Assembly (NCBI GenBank): GCA_019192545.1
Contig: JAHCMI010000004.1
Coordinates: forward strand, 124,001 to 188,000
Length of the DNA stretch: 64,000 nt
DNA from: Rivularia sp. MS3
GTDB lineage: Bacteria; Cyanobacteriota; Cyanobacteriia; Cyanobacteriales; Nostocaceae
Reading direction: 5' to 3'
Shown here: piece by piece, positions 58,841 to 64,000 of the stretch
Layout: the number at the start of each line of letters is the position of its first letter
Position numbering within the stretch: position 1 is the first letter of the stretch
Program-made: the position numbers and the translations under genes
Notes under the pieces: model-generated
The model's input: the letters and a program-made list of their open reading frames with translations, nothing else
What the model was told of the DNA's origin: nothing
Database searches by the model: none

Positions 58841-59614
58841 TTATGATTGACGGCGGTTGCGGCGACGATTTTGGTATTGCTGACGCATTTCTTGAAGCTG
58901 CTGCTTTTGTTCGTCGGTTAGAATCGCTTCAAATTGCGCTTTCTTAGATTCTCGAATTTTCTTGAGTTCTGCTTTTTGAGCGTCAGTTAAATTTAAAGTA
59001 CGGAATACTCCACGCTTTCTTTGTCCGCTAGCCTTCGCTGCTTCTAATTTCTGTACTTGTTCGGTAGTCAAAACTTCACGCATTTGAGCGCGAGCGCTTT
59101 CTTTAATTTCCTGCATTTGAGTTTTTTGTTCTTCACTCAAATTCAAGCGCTTAAATTTACCTTTTCCTTTAAGCCCTTTAGCTTGGGAACGGCGATTTTG
59201 GTACTGCTGACGCATTTCTTGAAGCTGTTGCTTTTGTTCGTCGGTTAAAATCGCTTCAAATTGCGCTTTCTTAGATTCTCGAATTTTCTTGAGTTCTGCT
59301 TTTTGAGCGTCGGTTAGATTCAAAGAGCGGAATACCCCACGCTTTCTTTGTCCGCTAGCCTTTGCTGCTTCTAATTTCTGTACTTGTTCGGGAGTCAAAA
59401 CTTCACGCATTTGAGCGCGAGCGCTTGCTTTAATTTCCTGCATTTGAGTTCTTTGTTCTTCACTCAAATTCAAGCGCTTAAATTTACCTTGCCTTTTAGC
59501 CTGAGCAACAACAGTTGACTCTGAAGAATTGATGTTAGCCTGAGCGGCGAAAGGAATTGCACTCAAAGTTAAAGCAATTGCACCGGCTAAGAAAGATAAT
59601 TTTTTAATTTTCAT
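58841..59614 (-). CDS. Spy-like periplasmic protein with a duplicated 109-residue unit
   Basis: About 257 residues from the ATG at 59614, where AGGAAG lies just upstream. An earlier ATG at 59752 falls in a palindrome and gives no signal peptide. Signal peptide MKIKKLSFLAGAIALTLSAI is followed by two near-identical 109-residue units, each FKRLNLSEEQ, then a helix with REVLT, LNLTDAQKAELKKIRESKK and LTDEQKQQLQEMRQQYQNRR. The LTxxQ-type repeats match Spy/CpxP helical chaperones. It is divergent from the kinase-regulator operon at 59901, so it is a likely target. Confidence 0.8.
   Translation of the reverse strand: MKIKKLSFLAGAIALTLSAIPFAAQANINSSESTVVAQAKRQGKFKRLNLSEEQRTQMQEIKASARAQMREVLTPEQVQKLEAAKASGQRKRGVFRSLNLTDAQKAELKKIRESKKAQFEAILTDEQKQQLQEMRQQYQNRRSQAKGLKGKGKFKRLNLSEEQKTQMQEIKESARAQMREVLTTEQVQKLEAAKASGQRKRGVFRTLNLTDAQKAELKKIRESKKAQFEAILTDEQKQQLQEMRQQYQNRRRNRRQS
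58862..59493. repeat. Tandem duplication, 327-bp period
   Basis: Matching landmarks are spaced exactly 327 bases apart (for example GATTTTGG at 58867 and 59194, TCGCTTCAAATTGCGC at 58924 and 59251). Few differences between copies, so the duplication is recent. Confidence 0.9.
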
Positions 59615-59737
59615 GTGAGGCTTCCTGGTTTTGTTTTGTCCGATGTCATCATCATAAAATTCCGACTTCGGTAATCGCATGAGTAAAAAGTCACCAATAC
59701 CCATAGATAAATATGTAGATAAAGTCATATATGCAAT

Positions 59738-59753
59738 CGTGACTTTAGTCACG
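59738..59753. promoter_or_regulatory. Palindrome, candidate operator
   Basis: CGTGACTTTAGTCACG, arms CGTGACT and AGTCACG around two bases, between the Spy-like gene and the kinase gene. The core TGACTTTAGTCA is almost the same as TGACTATAGTCA at 33.6 kb. Confidence 0.7.
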
Positions 59754-59900
59754 GTTTGAGATTTTGATGTTTATCGGCTATTGATAATTAAATAAATAAT
59801 GTGTAACTAATACGAATAAGCTCGATATAAAATAAAATTGTCTGCTATATATTTTGATATCAATTTGTATATAAAACTAATAAGTGGAGCAAATTAATAT

Positions 59901-61151
59901 ATGAATCGTGCAATAGATGTTAAAAATCATCCGTTTAAATTTTTGCTTTATTTAGAGTGGATATTGCTGGGATTTGCTGCGGTTGCTTCCATTTTACCTA
60001 CTCCTTTACAGCGGGTTTCTACAAGATTTCCAGAGCTAACGGTTATCAGTTTAACTGTTTTTGGTTTGATGGGTTTGAGATTACCTACCAATAATAAAAA
60101 AAATAAAATTATTTATACAGCCTGTGAAATTTTCTTGATATTAATTACCAACTTTTTTGGAGGTAGAACATCAAGATTGTTCCCGTTTCTAAACTTGATA
60201 CTGGTAACTCGTAGCTGTTTGATTTTTCAACTTCCCGGACGCTTAGTTGTGACGGCACTTTCTTTCTCGTTGTTCTTAATCACCTTTAAAAAACGATTTC
60301 CTCACGTTCCCTTTAGAGCTTTAAGGCAACAGCGGTTATTTTTCTTTAGAGAAAGACTGTGGTTTTTTCAATTCAGCTTTATTGCATTATTTGTATTAGC
60401 GTTAGTTTTTGTATTGCTATTAATGAATGCAGTGCTTTCTGAATGGCAAAGTCGCGAAAAATTAACTGCCGCTAACGAAAAGCTGCGTCAATATGCCTTA
60501 AAAATTGAAAATCAAGCTACCCTCGAAGAAAGAAATCGGATTGCACGAGAAATTCACGATTCTTTAGGGCATTCTTTAACGGCTTTAAATTTGCAACTTG
60601 AAACTGCGACTAAACTATTAAATAATAATCCAGAAAAAGCTACGGATTTTTTGATAAGAGCAAAAGAACTCGGCTCTCAAGCACTTCAAGATGTTAGAGA
60701 ATCTGTTTCAGCGATACGTTCTAATCCTTTACAAGAGCAATCCTTAGAAACATCTATCGATACACTGATAAAAAATTTTCATCATTCTACAAATATTAAG
60801 CCAAATTATCATATAAACTTGTTTTATTCTCTGCCCCGCGATATCAGTACCGCCATTTATAGAATAATCCAAGAATCATTAACGAACATTTCCAAGTACG
60901 CAGAAGCTACAGAAGTGAATTTACAAATAACTACAACAGCTTCTAAATTGCATTTAATGATTCAAGATAATGGAAAAGGTTTTGATATCGGGCAAAATAC
61001 TACAGGTTTTGGGTTGCAAAGTATGCGCGATCGCACTTTAGCACTCGAAGGTGATTTCAATATTAAGAGCATTCCCGGTGGAGGAACTAAAATTACAGTT
61101 GATATTCCTTTATCAAGGTTTTCGTCAACTAGTTTTGATGGGAATATATAA
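59901..61151 (+). CDS. NarL-type (HisKA_3) membrane sensor histidine kinase
   Basis: 416 residues. Five to six membrane helices in the first ~180 residues, coiled coil, then HisKA_3 RIAREIHDSLGHSLTALNLQ and HATPase (IQESLTNISKYA, DNGKGF, GFGLQSMRDRT). Paralogue of the kinase at 32364-33557. GTGGAG lies before the ATG. It should phosphorylate the regulator encoded 176 bases downstream. A family B repeat lies between the two genes. Confidence 0.92.
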   Translation: MNRAIDVKNHPFKFLLYLEWILLGFAAVASILPTPLQRVSTRFPELTVISLTVFGLMGLRLPTNNKKNKIIYTACEIFLILITNFFGGRTSRLFPFLNLILVTRSCLIFQLPGRLVVTALSFSLFLITFKKRFPHVPFRALRQQRLFFFRERLWFFQFSFIALFVLALVFVLLLMNAVLSEWQSREKLTAANEKLRQYALKIENQATLEERNRIAREIHDSLGHSLTALNLQLETATKLLNNNPEKATDFLIRAKELGSQALQDVRESVSAIRSNPLQEQSLETSIDTLIKNFHHSTNIKPNYHINLFYSLPRDISTAIYRIIQESLTNISKYAEATEVNLQITTTASKLHLMIQDNGKGFDIGQNTTGFGLQSMRDRTLALEGDFNIKSIPGGGTKITVDIPLSRFSSTSFDGNI

Positions 61152-61155
61152 ATCG

Positions 61156-61190
61156 CTAGTACTCGTTTTCATTAAAATTGACGGGTTAGG
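61156..61190. repeat. Family B repeat end inside the kinase-regulator operon
   Basis: CTAGTACTCGTTTTCATTAA followed by AATTGACGGGTTAGG, the same as the left end of the elements at 12971 and 13097. A GCAGGGGAAGCAGAGGAAGC run follows. No clear right end is seen. Confidence 0.7.
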
Positions 61191-61327
61191 GTGAGCAGGG
61201 GAAGCAGAGGAAGCAGGGGGAGAGTATTCAGAGAATTAATCTGATTAAAAGTAAAATTGCTATATTGAAACTTAGTCAAAGAATAACAAATAATTAATTA
61301 GTTATTAGTAAACCTAACCTTTTTAAC

Positions 61328-61990
61328 ATGATTAGCGTAATACTTGTAGACGACCAACATTTAATTCGGCAGGGTTTAAAAACTTTATTAGAATTAGAAC
61401 CCGATTTAGAAATAGTTGGAGAAGCTCAAAACGGGCAAGAAGCGGTGGCAATAGTCGAAAAATTGCAGCCCGATGTTGTGTTAATGGATATCCGAATGCC
61501 TTTAATGGATGGTGTCGCTGCAACAAAAGAGATTAAAAATAAATTTGCACGAACAAAAATTTTAGTCTTAACAACTTTTGACGACGATGAATATATCAAA
61601 GCAGCATTGCAAAATGGAGCGATGGGTTATTTACTCAAGGATACACCGTCAGAAGAATTAGCTGTTGCTATTCGTGCAGTAGATAGAGGATACACTCAAT
61701 TGGGGCCGGGAATTGTCAAAAAACTTTTAACCCAATTTCCTGCAACAACAGCAAATCCATCGCCCTCTCCACCAGCAACTTTAGCGGAATTAACTAAGAG
61801 AGAAAAAGAAGTTTTGAGTTTGATTGCAACTGGTGCCAATAACCGAGAAATCGCGAAAAAGCTTTATATCTCTGAAGGTACGGTTAAAAACCACGTCACT
61901 AACATCTTAAACCGTTTGGAATTACGTGACAGAACCCAAGCAGCGATTTTTGCCAATTCGTTTCTATCTTTTTTAGATAATGATGATTGA
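61328..61990 (+). CDS. NarL/FixJ-type response regulator
   Basis: 220 residues. Receiver (1-120) with VDDQ acidic pocket, phospho-acceptor Asp in [16 protein letters not shown] and YLLKD; C-terminal LuxR helix-turn-helix ([20 protein letters not shown]...[12 protein letters not shown]). Close paralogue of the regulator at 29647. In operon with the kinase upstream. It probably controls the divergent Spy-like gene through the palindrome at 59738. Confidence 0.94.
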   Translation: MISVILVDDQHLIRQGLKTLLELEPDLEIVGEAQNGQEAVAIVEKLQPDVVLMDIRMPLMDGVAATKEIKNKFARTKILVLTTFDDDEYIKAALQNGAMGYLLKDTPSEELAVAIRAVDRGYTQLGPGIVKKLLTQFPATTANPSPSPPATLAELTKREKEVLSLIATGANNREIAKKLYISEGTVKNHVTNILNRLELRDRTQAAIFANSFLSFLDNDD

Positions 61991-62025
61991 AGCTCTCTCG
62001 ACAAATCAAAGTCGGTTTAAGTTGA

Positions 62026-62088
62026 TATCCTGCAATATTGTTGAAAACGGGGTTTATTATCGATAAAACCGCAGGATAATATTTTTTC
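62026..62088 (+). terminator. Stem-loop terminator of the kinase-regulator operon
   Basis: TATCCTGC (62026-62033) and GCAGGATA (62071-62078) enclose a second small hairpin (GGTTTAT / ATAAAACC), followed by a run of six T (62082-62087). It lies about 35 bases past the regulator stop. Confidence 0.6.
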
Positions 62089-62241
62089 GTTAATGTAAAA
62101 TTGGTGGATTTAATTTTTTTGATAACGGTGCCAGAAGTAAATATAAATGAATCCGGTTTCTTGCTATCGAATACAATTTTTTTCGATGGATAAAAGAATA
62201 AACCGCTTTTCTAAAAAGCTACAAAATATATCTATATATAA

Positions 62242-62568
62242 TTACTCAACCGGTTTCTGTCTTAATGCTGACATTACTTGATTTGTCATATCTCTTCCAC
62301 CTTGAAAGTTAGTTATAAACGATTGAACTGTATAGATTATTCCCCAAGGTATTCCCCACCAGCCGAGAAATATTGAGATTGCAGTGAATTTAATACTGTG
62401 TTTGAGCGTACCTTCACCAGCTTTAATAAAATAAATACTAGAACTACGTTTAAAAGTTACTATACCCAAAGAGAAACAGTAAAGAAAAGCTACAAATTTC
62501 GCACCATTATTTAACTCTTGATTCACTTCTTCTACTGTTAAATTATCTAAACCAATAATCTTTGACAT
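62242..62568 (-). CDS. Small membrane protein of unknown function
   Basis: 108 residues. Cytosolic start, then two or three hydrophobic helices (FVAFLYCFSLGIVTF, AISIFLGWWGIPWGIIYTVQ). The GWWGIPWGI stretch recalls TM2-like or DUF4870-type small membrane proteins, but no family is certain. Convergent with the regulator operon. Confidence 0.65.
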   Translation of the reverse strand: MSKIIGLDNLTVEEVNQELNNGAKFVAFLYCFSLGIVTFKRSSSIYFIKAGEGTLKHSIKFTAISIFLGWWGIPWGIIYTVQSFITNFQGGRDMTNQVMSALRQKPVE

Positions 62569-62610
62569 CTATCTTTAAACAATATTTTTTTATAAATTAA
62601 CGGTCGCATA

Positions 62611-62750
62611 ATATCATGTCCGGTTAAACAGTTATCATATGTGTGAGGGCTAAGTAAGAATTAAGAAGTAAAAAGTAAAACTTTATGTTGGTAATAACCG
62701 CCATTAAATTTATCTTAGTTATGTCATAACTAATTAACCGGACTTGATAT
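62611..62750. mobile_element. MITE-like inverted-repeat element, family C
   Basis: Terminal inverted repeats ATATCATGTCCGGTTAA (62611-62627) and, reverse complement of 62734-62750, ATATCAAGTCCGGTTAA: 16 of 17 match. 140 bp, non-coding. Inside, near the right end, is a perfect 9-1-9 palindrome TTAGTTATG T CATAACTAA (62715-62733). It lies in the spacer upstream of the K+ channel gene (62569-62923), which otherwise shows no gene. Confidence 0.75.
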
Positions 62751-62923
62751 AACGGGTATAGCTCAACGAATCAAATGCTGTCAATATTTTACGTATAAAT
62801 ACAGATAATATTAGTTTTAATAAGTTTTAGCTCGTTTCAAATAAACAGAAATAATTATATTTAACCAAAGTATTTAAATATATATGATACCAATGAAAAT
62901 GAAAAGATGAAACTAACTTAATT

Positions 62924-63700
62924 ATGGTAATTACTAGAGAAAATCTTGATTTCTATTTGAGAGACTTACAAACACCATTAGGGAAAATAATCAATCTCAG
63001 CATTGTTGTTTTAGTAATGCTCTCTTCTGGAATTTTTGTAGCACAAACTTATTTAATTCCTCAATCTATAAGTTTCGTTCTTAATATCGTTGATATATTG
63101 ATTATTAATATTTTCGCTGTAGAATATTTATTGCGATTGTGGAGCGCAGAAAATAGGATTCAATATATTTTTAGCTTTTATTCAATTATCGATCTAATTG
63201 CAATTTTGCCCTTCTTTATGGGAATTATTGATATGAGCTATATTCGGCTATTACGATGGTTCCGAATTCTCAGATTAATTCGATATGTTGATAGAAAATT
63301 TTTATTCGGTCATATTACTACAGAAGACGGTGCTATTTTTACAAGAATATTATTCACCTTATTTGCAATCATCTTTGTCTATTCTGGCTTAATCTATCAA
63401 GTCGAACATCCCGTAAATCCACAAGTTTTTACAACTTTTGTAGATGCAATGTATTTTTCAATTGTCACCATGACAACTGTAGGATTTGGTGATGTTACTC
63501 CTGTTTCACAAATTGGTCGTCTTTTGACAGTTTTGATGATTTTAACAGGTATCGCATTGATTCCCTGGCAAGTAGGAGATTTAATTAAGCGGATAGTTAA
63601 AACTGCGAATGAAGTAGAAACAATTTGCCCCGGATGTGGTTTAGATTTTCATGATGAAGATGCTAAATTTTGTAAAATATGCGGAACAAAATTATCATAA
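62924..63700 (+). CDS. Voltage-gated-type potassium channel with C-terminal zinc ribbon
   Basis: 258 residues. Six membrane helices in the Kv plan: S1 (~20-45), S2-S3, S4 with spaced Arg (YIRLLRWFRILRLIRYVDRK), S5, a pore loop with filter TVGFGD (TMTTVGFGDVTP) and S6 (RLLTVLMILTGIALIPWQVG). The C-terminus has a zinc-ribbon motif, CPGCGLDF ... CKICG, where many channels have a regulatory domain. K+ selectivity is expected from TVGFGD. The channel should be tetrameric in the inner membrane. Confidence 0.93.
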   Translation: MVITRENLDFYLRDLQTPLGKIINLSIVVLVMLSSGIFVAQTYLIPQSISFVLNIVDILIINIFAVEYLLRLWSAENRIQYIFSFYSIIDLIAILPFFMGIIDMSYIRLLRWFRILRLIRYVDRKFLFGHITTEDGAIFTRILFTLFAIIFVYSGLIYQVEHPVNPQVFTTFVDAMYFSIVTMTTVGFGDVTPVSQIGRLLTVLMILTGIALIPWQVGDLIKRIVKTANEVETICPGCGLDFHDEDAKFCKICGTKLS

Positions 63701-63880
63701 AAATGATTTTACTCAGAGAATGTCTCGATAATAAATTTAATTCTCTGTAATTATCATTTGAAGCACCTGAAATTAGGCAAGCACAAAAGCTGCAATTTTT
63801 ACTTTTTCAGTTGAGAAAAGTACATTCTTGTAGTAGGATATTTATCTTCATTATTATTGTTTTTATTAATACTAAAATCC

Positions 63881-63903
63881 TCTAGTAGAATACTAGGTTT
63901 TTT
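63881..63903 (+). terminator. Probable terminator of the K+ channel gene
   Basis: CTAGTA and TACTAG around GAA, then G and six T, about 180 bases past the channel stop. The stem is short, so this is moderate. No gene is seen from 63701 to the window end. Confidence 0.5.
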
Positions 63904-64000
63904 AATTTAGCTTATGCTATCAACGCTACCTACATACTGAGTTTTTTCGCGGTAGTATTTTCAACGTAAATGAACAAGTATTAATATTTATATGCTTAAA

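Noticed and set aside
59615-59752. 46-codon upstream extension of the Spy-like protein
   Set aside because: It would start inside the palindrome and bury the signal peptide; ATG at 59614 has a good ribosome-binding site.

Overview
The window looks like chromosomal DNA of a filamentous, probably heterocyst-forming cyanobacterium. The order Nostocales is likely; the genus cannot be fixed from sequence alone. Evidence: HIP1-type GCGATCGC sites, many arrays of degenerate 7-bp tandem repeats (STRR type, one of them inside the RNase P RNA gene), low GC with AT-rich spacers, and cyanobacterial signature genes (SipA, Psb32, a helical carotenoid protein, DUF4346, DUF6335, a LabA-like NYN protein). No tRNA, rRNA, CRISPR array, prophage or intact transposase was seen.

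Layout. 0.7-8 kb is a stress-flavoured stretch: GAF-TPR protein, cupin, Zn-dependent dehydrogenase, SRPBCC protein, DJ-1/PfpI protein with a helical C-terminus, DUF6335 and a helical carotenoid protein. 8-15 kb holds surE, a polyprenyl sugar transferase, an ABC exporter and galE, with nested repeat elements between. 15.3-18.3 kb is a candidate copper/metal cluster: a YtkA/CopC-like anchored protein, a SafE-ferric-reductase-like membrane protein and a His-rich periplasmic protein. 18.4-20.8 kb is a large hybrid sensor kinase. 20.8-25 kb is AT-rich and nearly gene-free apart from two small genes. 25-33.6 kb carries NADAR, DUF2243, a WecA/MraY-like transferase, a CIRCE-controlled groEL, a NarL-type regulator, a rhodanese, a LuxR regulator and a NarL-type kinase. 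33.8-45.4 kb has an Omp85 protein, CorA, rnpB, rnc, an oxidoreductase, a second membrane kinase, a RibD-like reductase and a FemAB-like acyltransferase. 45.5-53.5 kb contains Psb32, PPK2, an exported peroxiredoxin, SipA and several unknowns, including a TIR-like protein and a TPR gene broken by a small repeat element. 53.6-58 kb has a sirohydrochlorin chelatase under a cobalamin riboswitch and a DUF1501/DUF1800 pair. 58.2-64 kb has two Spy-like periplasmic proteins divergent from a NarL-type kinase-regulator operon, and a voltage-gated-type K+ channel with a zinc ribbon.

Most striking: two paralogous NarL-type signalling modules (29.6-33.6 kb and 59.9-62.0 kb) each lie divergent from an envelope gene (Omp85; Spy-like chaperone). 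Both divergent promoter regions carry nearly the same palindrome (TGACTWTAGTCA core), which points to a shared envelope-stress regulon. Heptamer arrays repeatedly start in or right at stop codons and also occupy variable arms of rnpB and of the cobalamin riboswitch. At least three families of short, MITE-like inverted-repeat elements are present. One seems to have broken a TPR gene and one sits between the kinase and regulator genes of the second signalling operon.
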